Below, piece by piece: positions 1 through 10,311 of a stretch of 64,000 nucleotides of DNA. A program made the position numbers and the translations under genes. The DNA lies in NCBI GenBank assembly GCA_905178155.1, contig CAJINV010000003.1, forward strand, positions 8,597,097 to 8,661,096. The letters run 5' to 3'. This DNA is from Amoebophrya sp. A120 (taxonomy: Eukaryota; Sar; Dinophyceae; Syndiniales; Amoebophryaceae). Below the pieces are notes generated by a model. That model made no database searches, was not told the origin of the DNA, and was given only the letters and a program-made list of their open reading frames with translations. Each line of letters starts with the position of its first letter. Position 1 is the first letter of the stretch.

Positions 1-477
1 CTTGATCCTTTCGGAGCTCCAGGGCTCCGCTGGGTCCCACTTGAAGTGGGAGCAGATGGGTTGACAATACGTCTCGAACGCCTTCTGCTGCTGCTTCTTC
101 GTCGCCGCGGAGAGTTTCTGGCCCTCGAACTCCTGGGCCAGTTCCTCAACTGCTGCCGGGTTCGCACTTAGTCCGGCGAGAACGTCGCCGATCTTCCCCG
201 GCAAACCGGCGGATCTTCCCCGGCAAACCGGCGCACATTTTCTGGTGACTATCTCCGGCTACTGCCTTCTTCTCCTCCCGGACGAACCTCCGCTTCTTGG
301 CGGGCTCATGCGGGTGACCCTTATCGCTGCCCAGCGGCGGGTCGCTAGATTCCTGAGGGCCGGCGCCCTGGCATTCCTGAGGTTCGCGCACGTCGACATC
401 GCAGCCGAAGAGGACGTCGGCCCCGGCTCCGATCATCGCAAGGTAATCCGCGTCCATTTTTCTTTCCGTAGTTCTGG
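1..477 (-). CDS. Hypothetical protein, 3' exons running off the window edge
   Basis: Two exons are supported. The upstream one (477-263) encodes MDADYLAMIGAGADVLFGC and continues through an acidic stretch to a basic KKRRFVREEKK cluster. The next (192-1) is an open 64-codon block containing VEELAQEFEGQ and ending at the window edge with SSERIK, so the gene is partial. Between them a GT-AG intron of about 70 bp fits in phase (donor near 262, acceptor AG at 194-193). That intron carries two copies of a short motif, CCGGCAAACCGG, which also occurs near 841 and 1008. The first ATG in the upstream exon is at 457-455, but the exon appears to start at an acceptor near 478, so the true start is probably farther upstream. 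No family recognised. Confidence 0.5.
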
Positions 478-1374
478 CTTTGCACAGCTTGAAAAAAAAA
501 TTCTTGGGCCCTTGCACTATGTTGAACTGCAACACCTGTACGGCTGTCCCTTGCCTATGGCTATGATCATCAACGAGCGCGGGATCTGGTCTACCTAATG
601 ATATCCATTATCACGCCAAACCAAGCCAGCCCGTTGATAAAGATCGTCATTAGGTCGAACACATCCTGAGAAACACACAGACACGACAATCCTACTGTGG
701 GAGTTCCCTTCTTGCTTGTATCTCTTTATTTCTGTGCTCGGCGACCTGTCCTAGACTTTTGGCCGCGAGCGTTGTGCCCGTGAGCTTCTTGTGTTCATTT
801 CAAAGTATCAAGCGTTATCATGTTGGACCAAAGATGTACACCGGCAAACCGGCGCACATTTTGCGGAGCCGAAGGTGAAGCGCCGGCGAACCTCCTACCG
901 GGGTGTAGATGCCGCAGACCCAGACCTCACTGGGGATGGGCTGCGTACACACTCCCCTCACAGGCAGAAGGCTCACGCCCGGTCGGCTTCCCTCTCCTCC
1001 GGCGGCTGCCGGCAAACCGGCGCACATTCTCAATTTGCACGGAGCGAAGCCCCGCGCGCCTGGCAGAGTTTGCGTTCACCTCTTGTGCTCCTCGAAACTC
1101 CGGGCCAACGCAGTTTGCGCCCACCTAAAGGAGGACGCTCGGAACAGGTCGCCGAACACCTTCCCTGGCAGAGCAGGGTCACCCTTTCGGGTGAACGGGT
1201 TCACACTTCCTTTTCTTGGCCGCGTGTCTCGCACGCTGCTTGTCCGCCAAATGCTGCCGTCGTCCTGTGCTCTCCAGCATCTCCCGAGNCCTTGCACTAT
1301 GTTGAACTGCAACACCTGTACGGCTGTCCCTTGCCTATGGCTATGATCATCAACGAGCGCGGGATCTGGTCTAC
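478..1374. other. Assembly discontinuity with coding-like fragments
   Basis: Position 1289 is an N. The 95 bases after it (1290-1384) are identical to 510-604 and then diverge, so a contig start matches the interior of the preceding contig. Between the copies, the minus strand shows coding-like pieces, for example GKVFGDLFRASSFRW followed by a donor-like GAG/GTGAAC near 1075. They cannot be placed in a reliable gene model. Confidence 0.6.
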
Positions 1375-2542
1375 CTAATGATATTGATTTTGTCGGCGCC
1401 GAAGTGGTCGCGACGAGTGGGGATGTCGTCCCACCTCGCAGAATACGTCGAGTCTTGGTCGAGGTATCTACTTACTTCCATTCCAGTTCCTGAAAGCGGT
1501 ATGTCATCCGTGAAGTACGAATCGAAATCCGGCGAGAGCCGTAGCCCGGCGTACGCTGCGTTCACAATCGGAGGAGAAATCGCTATTTGGCGAAAGTCAA
1601 ACAGTTCCCCAGGAAAACGAGAAATCGGGGCAGCTTTTGCCAAGAAGTACCCGGCTGCAATTTTGTTTCGCCTACTTTTCGCCTCTTTTGCAGCCAAGGG
1701 GCGATGCAAAGAGGCCGGGTTTCTTTTCTCAGTTGCCTGGTGGAGGTCGAGGTCGGTCTCGATGCCCCGTCTTTGACTTTGGGCGTCCTCGACCATCTGC
1801 TCGTTTATTTCCGCTTCTATTGCTCTTCTGCTTGGCTTTGGCCAGCGCAAATTTGGAGAGCCAATTTGAATTTGTGCGGTCGGCCAGCGCAAATTTGGAG
1901 AGCCAATCTGTTCCGGCGTGTACACGCGGCCTTCCTCTTCGGCCTCACGGTCACGAAAGTTACCGATTCGCTCCCCCGCGCCAAGCAGCTTGTTCAGCTC
2001 CGCCAACACTTCAATCTCGTCGTTTGCGTGTGTCGGGAACCGGTTGGCGCGGCGGTTCTCGTCAACTTCCTTCAGCGGTATCTGGTGAAGAGGTTCTCGG
2101 ACATGCGCATCCCACATCATGTGTTCCTGGTCCATCGTGTTTCTGCTTTTGGGCGAATCGGCTCCCCCGATATTTGGCGACAGCTTTTTCGCAAAATGCA
2201 AACCAATTTGACGCTGTGCCGCCCACCGTATCTGATCTCTGTGCGCGTCCTACTCCGATGAACTCGCCCCCCACCCCCAAAACACTATTGTTATTTGGGT
2301 GATCCAAAAAGCACACGTCGGGGGTTCAAATAGTTCCTTTTTTGGTGACCAAGTAACGCGTTTTTTTGTTTACGTGCCTCACGCTCTCCTGGACCTGAGG
2401 GCATTGGCTTCTAAAATAGCGCAGCGCTTGACCTCAAAACCCTTGGTATTTCGGCGACAAAGTGCTGTCGGTATCTGCTTGGTCGCAGAGGATTTCGGCA
2501 GCGAGAACAGGACCGGGGTCGTCTTGGTAAGGTTCTTGGAGT
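1375..2542 (-). CDS. Hypothetical protein, internal exons of the same gene region
   Basis: The large exon 2249-1375 is open for about 290 codons. It is bounded by an acceptor-like GTAG just above 2249 and a donor-like ATTAG/GTAGAC at 1375. The product is hydrophilic and charged. It contains a short internal tandem duplication, IGSPNLRWP twice, encoded by the direct repeat near 1847-1906, and ends DKINIIR before the donor. A smaller exon at about 2542-2431 (starting NLTKTTPVLFSLPK) can be joined upstream in phase. How this connects to the exons at 1-477 is unclear, because an N at 1289 and a 95 bp duplication lie between them and the simple join is out of phase. No family recognised. The plus strand of 2299-2544 is also open, so the small exon is less certain. 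Confidence 0.5.
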
Positions 2543-4301
2543 AGTACTAGGCACCCGGCTGGGGAGGAAGCGCGCGCCGGCCGGTGGTTCACAAAGAGGT
2601 AGACGGGCATGAAGTTTCCGTGCGCGTAACTTTATACACCAAGGCACGCCTCAGCTTTTTGGTGGAGTAGTTGGAACAAAACAGCTGGCGCCAGCGCCAC
2701 ACTTAATTATTGGAATGAATTTTGCTGATCTACTCCAGCGCAGGAGAAGACATCTCGCGCGAAACTTCATACACCTTGGTATACTGCAGTCAGCGACGCA
2801 ACTTTTTTCGTCTTTTGTAGCCATCATGCTGCACAAGCAGATATAATGTCGGCGCTTCGCGTTCGGCAACCCGGATTACACTCGCCGGCGGCCCGGCGCA
2901 GATTTTTGGCGCGTTCCACATCGAACACACCATGCGGATTAGCGATCAAAAGGCGCTCGCCGAAGTCATCGGCTTTGCATATTAATTACGGATAGGCTTT
3001 TCTTGCCGGTAAAATAACGGCTTTTTTGGCGGCTGCAAATCCATGTACTATCCGATTTGCGGCCCATGCACATGCAAAACAAAAACAGCCGGGGCATATA
3101 GTTTGCTGCATGAATGCAGCTAAAGATGACCAAAACTCCTGCTACTTTATGCCGTGGCATAGAACGCCACGCGCCGCATTATGATGCACTTTCCGCGGAG
3201 GAGGTGTAATAGATAACGCGCCAAAGATCTTCGCGAGCTTTCTAAATTTGAAGAAGCCTCCGCTCACGGCTGACAGCATGGCAAACGTGGCGCGGGCCCG
3301 ATGGTTCGGGGCGATGTATTTGGCGACGTGGTTGGATCGTGTTCTCTCATAAAGATTTACCACCCCTACTTATCTCCTATTGCTTTGCCAGGCACAGCAT
3401 GCGTTTCTGCGGCGCCCCACGTCCTCTCGCTGTCGGGCATCTCCGCGACCAAATGCCGCGACTTTGTCGAAATGTTGAAGCAGCCTCTGCAGCCAAGCAG
3501 TGCGCTACTTGTACTTGGTGAGCAGATAGCGAAGCAATTGTGTATTTTCTGATCAAAATAAGGCGCGTCACTTGCTTACCAAAAGGCGCGCGTTTTCTTT
3601 TTGGTTGTTTAGTTATCCAATCCAAGAACGAAGCGAGCCCATTTGGCGTATGTCGGCGGTCCTCCCGGCAAGTCCACAGGACGCAGGCCCCGGCCCACCA
3701 AGGCGGAGCCGCAGCCGAGGAGAACCCAGCACAGAGAGCGGATGAACCTCGGAACAGGAGGGCCAGCCGACGAGCGCCAAAGAGGCGACAGCGCGGAAGT
3801 AAGATGTTAAATCGCAATTATAGAAGGCGTTGCGGAAGCCGCAAGGCAACGTCACAAGCGTGACGCGAATAGCAACAAAATGCTGCAGTAGCCAAAGCTG
3901 GCTAGTGTCACAAGCGTGACGTCACAAGCGTGACGTCACAAGCGTGACAAAAACTAGCAACAAAGATGTTGCAGGAGCCAAAGGAGCTGGCGGGCCAAAG
4001 CTGCCGGTGTCACAAGCGTGGCGTCACAAGCGTGACATGAGTAGGCAAAACTGCCAAGCGAGCAAAGCTGCTCAATAGCTGCGAAAAAAGCAGGAAAATC
4101 AAAAAGCTTTGACCTTCCATCGCGCGCCCGCTGCCCGATTCATGCATGTATTGGATCCAGCTAACTAAATAGCTCCCGCGCCAAGGCTCGAGCGACGCTC
4201 ACAGGCTCGTTTACTCTTTCCTTGCTGCGTATGCATTTTAAAAAGGGCATGTGCTTGGGTGGGACATAACACGGGCGTTTTGGGGGGGGTGGGGGGCGAG
4301 T
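2543..4301. other. Intergenic region, no supported gene
   Basis: Open frames on both strands are short and mutually contradictory. The only clear structure is the tandem repeat near 3838-4036. A minus-strand fragment near 3300-3190 is mildly coding-like but has no supporting splice sites. Confidence 0.4.
3838..4036. repeat. Tandem repeat, about 14 bp unit (GTCACAAGCGTGAC)
   Basis: GTCACAAGCGTGAC is repeated head to tail near 3907-3948 and again near 4010-4036, with a related copy near 3850. The unit is itself an imperfect palindrome (GTCAC...GTGAC). Confidence 0.8.
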
Positions 4302-5578
4302 TCATTGGCGTACGTCCGAGTTGATGTCGTAGTGCTTCGTCTTTGCCACTTTGGTGCGGCTGTCGCCGTCATTGTAGTTGCCAGATAGTTTGTTCTGCGT
4401 TTCGACATTGTCGGGCTCTATTGCCTTGACGCGGGGGTACAGACGGTTTTCGTCGTAGGCCTATGGGGGGAAAGCTGGGAAATGTTTCGCACCTATATCG
4501 TGCTAGCTCGCACGGCAGACCGTGCTAGGTATTACGAGATAGGCATGAAGCGCTTGCACTACTTTATTTTTCGTTGATACGTAACTGCGGTCCGCTGGAA
4601 ATGGTACGTGGCTGTCGCCACTATCGCCGAGCGGTGTGATGCCGTGTGCCTCTCTGCTCGCGAAATTACGGACGACGTGGCTGCAATACTGCTTGAGTTC
4701 GGCGTTGGGACATGTGCGGATGTCAGTTTTGCGCACGTACGTGCGTGCGAAGCGACTTTGTGAGATTGGCGCTTGCGCGCGCGCCGAGATTTTTGCGAGG
4801 AGAGCGCATGCATGCTTCCTGTTTTGGAAAGTGCGCGCTCGCGCGAAGAGTCTGTCCGGAGCGCACGCCACGCGTGCAACACTTAGTCTGCGATCGGGCG
4901 CACGATCCTGCGATCTTGCACGTTTGCGATCGCAAGCGCGCACGGGAGCTCTGTTCGGACCGCGCGCGCGCGCAAGGCTTGGTCTGCGGTCGCACGCTCG
5001 ATCCTGCGATCTCGCGACCTTGATTGCGACTGCAAGATCGCAAGCGCGCGCGCAAGGCTTGGCTTGCGATCGCCGCGTGCGCGCGGGCCTACGACTTTGC
5101 GATCGCGCAAACGTCTGCGCGTGCGCGTTCGCGCGCAAGCGCAAATCGCGCAAAGTTGCACGCACGCACTAGCACGCACGCAAAACTCACAGGACATCCA
5201 AATTTTTTTGGGGCATACAAAAATTTTCCGGTGTCAAAATTTCATAATCGGGCAGTTCCAGTTCCTGTGGCCCTTTGCGCTCCTTGAAGACATATGTGTA
5301 GCCATCTATCATACGGTACCCGGTTTGTTGCCTTTTATCATCCTCCTGGTCCTGACCACCACCACCCATCCTGCGTCGATCTGTAACTACCTGCGACAGA
5401 GAACCACTTTGCTCGACCCAACGGTCGCCGCTCTGAGTTTCCACTGCATCTGGAAGCTGGCTCTGCCAAGCGGTATAGAAGCCTGTGCCACTCAACAAAG
5501 TTCCGCCGAGAATCAATCGGTGGCTGTCGTCGACTTTTTGTTCTTGCGCATCCGGGTGGAGCCAGCCCTTGCCCTCAT
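4302..5578 (-). CDS. Gene B, 3' half (exons after the 23.5 kb intron)
   Basis: Three exons join in phase to a stop. Exon 5578-5191 begins DEGKGWLHPDAQEQ and ends at CCT/GTGAGT. Exon 4755-4521 begins after CAAAG and reads TCPNAELKQYCSHVVRNF to HAYLVIPST. Exon 4460-4302 begins after CATAG, reads AYDENRLYPRVKAIEP, and ends VRQ with TGA at 4304-4302. All four intron edges are GT-AG and all phases match, which strongly supports one gene. The 5' half lies at 31967-29105, beyond the 23.5 kb inverted-repeat element. The product is hydrophilic with a glycine- and aspartate-rich stretch (RRRMGGGGQDQEDD). No family recognised. Confidence 0.75.
4756..5190 (-). repeat. Intron of gene B made of CG-rich GATCGC/GCGCGC low-complexity repeats
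   Basis: This 435 bp intron starts GTGAGT and ends CAAAG on the minus strand. It consists almost entirely of alternating purine/pyrimidine CG tracts and repeated TGCGATC-type words. Long open frames across it on both strands are by-products of this composition. Confidence 0.7.
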
Positions 5579-5843
5579 CTATGAATGGACAAGTTGATGT
5601 TCGCGACATATTGGCGAGAGGAATAAATCCGGGTTAGGTGCTGAATATATTCAGCGAAGGTGATGAATAAATTACGGCCGCCACCGCAATCTGTTCATCA
5701 CCCAACGCGTTTACTCAGCACCTAACCCGGATTTATTTGCTCGAAGATCAACCGATGATCAACACGAACCGAAAAAAACTGTGATCTCGAATCACGGCGC
5801 AAGCATTAAAATAGTTGCTGTTTATAGTAGAACCACAACTATT
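5579..5843 (+). repeat. Left terminal inverted repeat of the 23.5 kb element
   Basis: It matches the reverse complement of 28839-29104 with only a few substitutions. It includes an internal hairpin, 5622-5737, whose 23 bp arms start AATAAATCCGGG and end CCCGGATTTATT. The same 116 bp hairpin occurs at 28946-29061. Confidence 0.9.
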
Positions 5844-6929
5844 TTTTTTTTCAACCGATTCTTTGTGCAACTAGGCGGTGTCGGGGCGTCTTCGCGTCAA
5901 GCAATAGCAAACCGAACAAGACATAACGACCCTGCGAGATCCATCTATCATCACGACCGACCTAGAAGTCGTCGCGAAGAAATTAAATTATTCTGCTTGG
6001 ACATGAAGACATCTCTCTCACTGTGATGCGGCGCATGACTTTTCTGAATTGCATCGACGCAATAACTGCTAGAGCTGCCGACAACTGGACTCAGGTGATG
6101 GCAGGCACAACATCAAAGATCGAGTATTATGTTTGTGTTGTATTTTTTGTAGCTGGACATCAACACCGAGTACCGAGATAAGTGCGCATGTGATCGTAGG
6201 AAAGGGAGATAAGCGAAACCGATCGACACCGATGGCAGGGCAGCAACGCGGATGGGAGGCCTGGATGGCGAAGGTCGTCACCACATTGCAACAGATGTAG
6301 ACACACCTAGAGACTTTTTCAAAACGGCACCAAGCTTGCGACTATGACTACAGTGACAGGCTAAAGCTAAAGCCGAGACCTTCGCGACTTGTCGGCGCAC
6401 GCGGACCACGCGAGCTATAAAAGGGCAGCTGATTGAAGTCTTACTGATACCAACAGGCTGTGAGAGCTTCCATCATTGCGCATTCATTGTTCGCATGCGT
6501 AGAGATTCGCTGGCGACGACATCGATGTCAGTTCCCATGTAGTGTTCATCTGTCTGGCTTCGTGCTTGTTTTATTTTGTATGACCAGAGTCCACTTTCTA
6601 TTGTGCCACTACGTCTTCGTCTGCATCGAGACAACTGCTCGCACTGTTGTCATTGTCGGCGTGGTAGTAGTGTACGAGATTCGAATAGCTTCGCCCGCTC
6701 GGTGTGACATCGCAGACTTGCGCTAGAAGGCGCATTTTTCACAGAGTTCACCTGCCGCCAGGGCGCGCGGTCCGTCGTTTTCGGTAGCAACTGAGAAGAA
6801 CACTGCTTCTGCTGTCGTGCCGCAGTGCGTTTCCAGCTGCAAGGAAACCCAGCCGGAAGCACATTGAAAACGCATCCGCAGCGCGCCCCAGTTTGGGAGC
6901 AGCACCGGAAGGGTGCTTGGCTTTTCTCC
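5844..6929. other. No supported gene inside the 23.5 kb element
   Basis: Mixed-composition DNA with only short, conflicting open frames and no convincing splice-bounded exon. No repeat of note was seen. Confidence 0.4.
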
Positions 6930-7390
6930 CGAGCTGTTAGCTGTGTTTAGCATAGGTATTCTGGCTACCCAGAGGGAAGGTTTCCGGTAGGATATTGAAA
7001 GAGAATCTGCAGGCTAGGAGGAGGATATTGGAAGCGGATGGGAGTTTTTTTTTTCCCGAGTTGCTGCGTTTAGCACAGCAATTCTGGCTACCTGGGGAAA
7101 AGATTTCCTGGTAGGATACTGGGAGGGTATCTCCAGGATAGTTGGAGGATATTGGGAACGGATGGGAAAAGTTCGTCTGTTTGCCCGCGCTGCTGTGTTT
7201 AGCGCAGCAATTCTGGCGACCTAGGGAAAAGATCTCCCAATAGGGCGCTGGGAGGGTATCAGGGTAATGGAGGAATAGTGGCATAGTGGGAAGGTGCGGG
7301 TAATGGGATGGAGAATTTTGTTTGTTTTCCCCGAGTTGCTGTGTTTAGCACAGCAATTCTGGCTACCCAGGGGAAAGATTTCTCTCAGGC
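6930..7390. repeat. Tandem repeat, about four diverged copies of a 120-150 bp unit
   Basis: Each copy holds GAGTTGCTGTGTTTAGCACA or a close variant, then AATTCTGGCTACC, then a GGAAAGATTTC-like word. Copies start near 6930, 7055, 7182 and 7332. The repeated open frames on the minus strand (QNCCAKHS motif) come from this unit and are not a real protein family. Confidence 0.85.
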
Positions 7391-7399
7391 AGCCGGCCC

Positions 7400-8620
7400 G
7401 TGGCAAGCTATTTCGTTAATTCCTGGCTGAAGTTTGGCTAATCCCCAAAGCGAAGGAGGGCAGGCGCAAGAGGGACCCGACTAGAAAGCGCGCCGGGGGT
7501 GCCGCCATACTTCCGGGGGCGCAAAGCCATCGCGGGCGCCGCCCTCCGGGCACCCCCCCCCGCGCCCCCCTGCAGGGGAGGCGGGCGCGCGCCGGGAAAG
7601 GCGCCAAAGGGTGCCCCGGCACCGAAGAAAGGCCTAGGAGCCTGCGAAGCCTGCGCGCGGGGGGCCTCCGCCAAATCACAAAGGAGGCCGGAACGCGACC
7701 CCGGCGGGCCTGTTGTTTGTGGGTTTCCAGAGCGACACCCCTTCAATCTTCGGGGCAAATTGGGAAAGGCACCGGTCGGGGGGAATCCATTCAAAGACGC
7801 AAAGGCCACGGGCGGGCGGGAGCTGCGGGCGGGCGGACTGCCGAGAAAAAGCAGGACACGTGGTGGCAAATGGCGCCAACTGAAAGCCCAATGCTCTGGC
7901 GGAGTGACTGCCCCCCGGGGGCAGGTTAATTCCTTGGGTTTTTGGGGTAATTTGTGGTCTAATTTATAGTATAATCTGTAGTCTAATTTTTGTTCTAATT
8001 CCAAAACCAACGAAACCTTCCCGATTTCGTTGTGGTCAGATTAACCCCGGAAATTACCGCCGGGATTACCCTCTTCATTAGCCGCCCGGGATCGGGGTGG
8101 TGCGTGAAAGACCAAAAAGCCCCGGCCTCACGCCTGCCTGATTTCCAGAGCCGGGCCCACTGCGCGCTGCCCCCCATAAATGCAAAGGCGCCGGGCCCCG
8201 GTGGATTTGAGCCATGGCCACGAGGGGCAGCCCCTGTGTGCCAAACCACACCACAGGACCCCCCTCCCTTGCAAAGATACCGGACAAAGAAAAACCGAAG
8301 GCCCGGGCAAGGGCCCGACCCGAGACATTCCCTGAGGTAAGGGAAAAGAGCGCCCGAGGGCAGGCCACCACCAAAAGCCAAGGCGCCGCGCGCGCGAAAA
8401 GGCCCAATGATAAGCGGCCCCCATCCCCAAGAGGACGGGGGAGAACACACAACCAGGGGAGACGGCCCGGAAGCTTACGACACCCGGGAAAACAAAAAGC
8501 GGGGGCGCCACACTATGCCGCGCCCCCCTCCCCGAATGCGGCGCGTGCCCAAAGGGTGCCGCACCCAACCAGCCGGCCCGCGATTCCCGGAATTAGTGAC
8601 ATTTTAAAAAAATTTTACTA
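7400..8620. other. GC-rich island without supported genes
   Basis: Very G+C-rich with long homopolymeric C and G runs. Several overlapping proline/arginine/glycine-rich open frames exist on both strands, typical of composition rather than coding. The boundary to AT-richer DNA is abrupt at both ends. Confidence 0.5.
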
Positions 8621-8811
8621 GCGGAAAATGCCTCGGGCCGGCTGCCTGATTTCTCAGGAGGATAGGTGGCAATCCATGTACAGCTTGCAGGGATGCGATC
8701 GTCGCCTTCACTCTCCGGCTGCCTGATCGCGTTGCTCTCCTCGGACGCGCGACCGGGTGAGCTTTGTTTTTCCTTAGGGATTTCAGTAAGAAAGTGCCAC
8801 GCGATCGCGCG

Positions 8812-9245
8812 GATCCGAGTGGCCCCCTACTCATTCCGGCGCGGGCGACTCCCCCCCGCCCTTTCGATGTGATGACATTGCGCCCCAATCTGTGTGAATG
8901 ATTTTAAGATCTAAGATTATAACTTTAAGATCTTAAGCGCATGACTTTTGCGATGAAGATTCACACGCGGGGGGCCCTCGCCCCCCCCCCGCGCCCCCCC
9001 CGATCCGAGTGGCCCCCTACTCATTCCGGCGCGGGCGACCCCCCCCCGCCCTTTCGATATGATGACACTGCGCCCCAATCTGTGTGAATGATTTTAAGAC
9101 CGCAGATTGTACCTTTAAGATCGAAGCCGATGACTTTTGAGATGACGACTTACATGCGGGGGGCCCTCGCCCCCCCCCCGCGCCCCCCCCGCCCTTTCAA
9201 TATGATGACGCTGCGCCCCAATCTGTGTGATTTGTAGATTATGGC
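8812..9245. repeat. Tandem repeat, 190 bp unit, two copies plus a truncated third
   Basis: GATCCGAGTGGCCCCCTACT recurs at 8812 and 9002. Both copies continue with CCCTTTCGATNTGATGACA, a GATTTTAAGA tract and a C-rich tail. A third copy from about 9185 lacks the first 50 bp and decays after GTGTGA. Confidence 0.9.
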
Positions 9246-10311
9246 TTGAGATCGAAAGTATTTTTTGTGATCGAGATTATGGCCTGCGATCGATATTATG
9301 ATTAAGATTTTGATAGTGTCGGACGATTTAAGATTAAAACTTTTATTGAGATTCGAGACGATTTGAGATTGCGACTGAAGATTCAGATCGAGACGATTTG
9401 AGAATGCGCCTTAAGATTCAGACTAAGGCCGAGACTCGATCTAAGAATCAGACTCGATTTAAGACTGACGAAGTTGAATTTTTCACGAAGTTGAGTTATT
9501 CAGTTTAAATTTTTCACGAAGTTGAATTATTCAATTTGAACTCTTCACGAAGTTGAATTATTCAATTTGAACTTTCGAACAAATTGAATTATTCGCAAGT
9601 CTTGCGATGAAATTGTAGATATGGCTATCAATCAGCAGCGTGTGCGACAGTGTCGCCAACTTCTAAGCACCGCGAAAATATGATAGACGGGCTCGCTCAT
9701 ATTGTCGCTCTTGTTATTGTAATACTACGTCACCGCTACTGTCCATCAACTGTGCATTAAGTGTATAGCTCAAAACTGTCGGTCGCGCGAGCACAACCAA
9801 CAGTCTTCCAAATGTGCCGCGTCATCAACAGACCCCCGATAGACGGGGGCAAACAAAGATGGACGAAGTATTAGCTTTCGTTTTTTAGTGCGAAACAGTG
9901 ATGGTTGATCTCGTGGGGCAAAGGTAGTTGTAAGCAAAAGCAAACTGCGCCAAATATAGCTCGTCGGTGTGTAGCAGAAAGAAAGCGCAAGAGTCAATGT
10001 AACCCACGAGATCGAAACGAATACTATGTCACGCGCGCAGAGTCAGTAAGACTGAGGACCAGGCAGACTGATAATGCGTGGCGAAGGGAGGCGATGTCTT
10101 CACTGTGCCTGCAGCGACGACACAACAGGAGCGCGAAGCTGCGGGACTTTTTTATCGCGATGATTTACGAGTCAACTTCTTAACTCTTGAGCTATTTTTC
10201 GACTCTCGGGACAGCTACACACAACTACCAGTCGCAACTGTAGACGGCGGCCGCCCCCTTTTCAAGTTATAGCGTTTCACTTTTCTTTCTTATTATTCTT
10301 ATTTCTCTTTG
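9246..10311. other. AT-rich low-complexity region, no supported gene
   Basis: GAGAT/GATT-rich tracts near 9240-9470 and repeated CACGAAGTTGAATTATTCA words near 9480-9590. No coding exon with splice support was found up to the inverted-repeat element at 10312. Confidence 0.45.

Noticed and set aside
4503-5172. Long arginine/alanine-rich open frames on both strands
   Set aside because: They arise from CG-rich low-complexity DNA that forms an intron of gene B. Only 4755-4521 on the minus strand is accepted as an exon.
5187-5609. ORF starting MSRTSTCPFI shared with 29074-29535 on the other strand as a two-member gene family
   Set aside because: The shared N terminus is only the translated terminal inverted repeat. 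The real exons begin beyond it.
6937-7406. Repeated minus-strand frame with QNCCAKHS motifs
   Set aside because: Translation of a 120-150 bp tandem repeat, not a protein repeat family.
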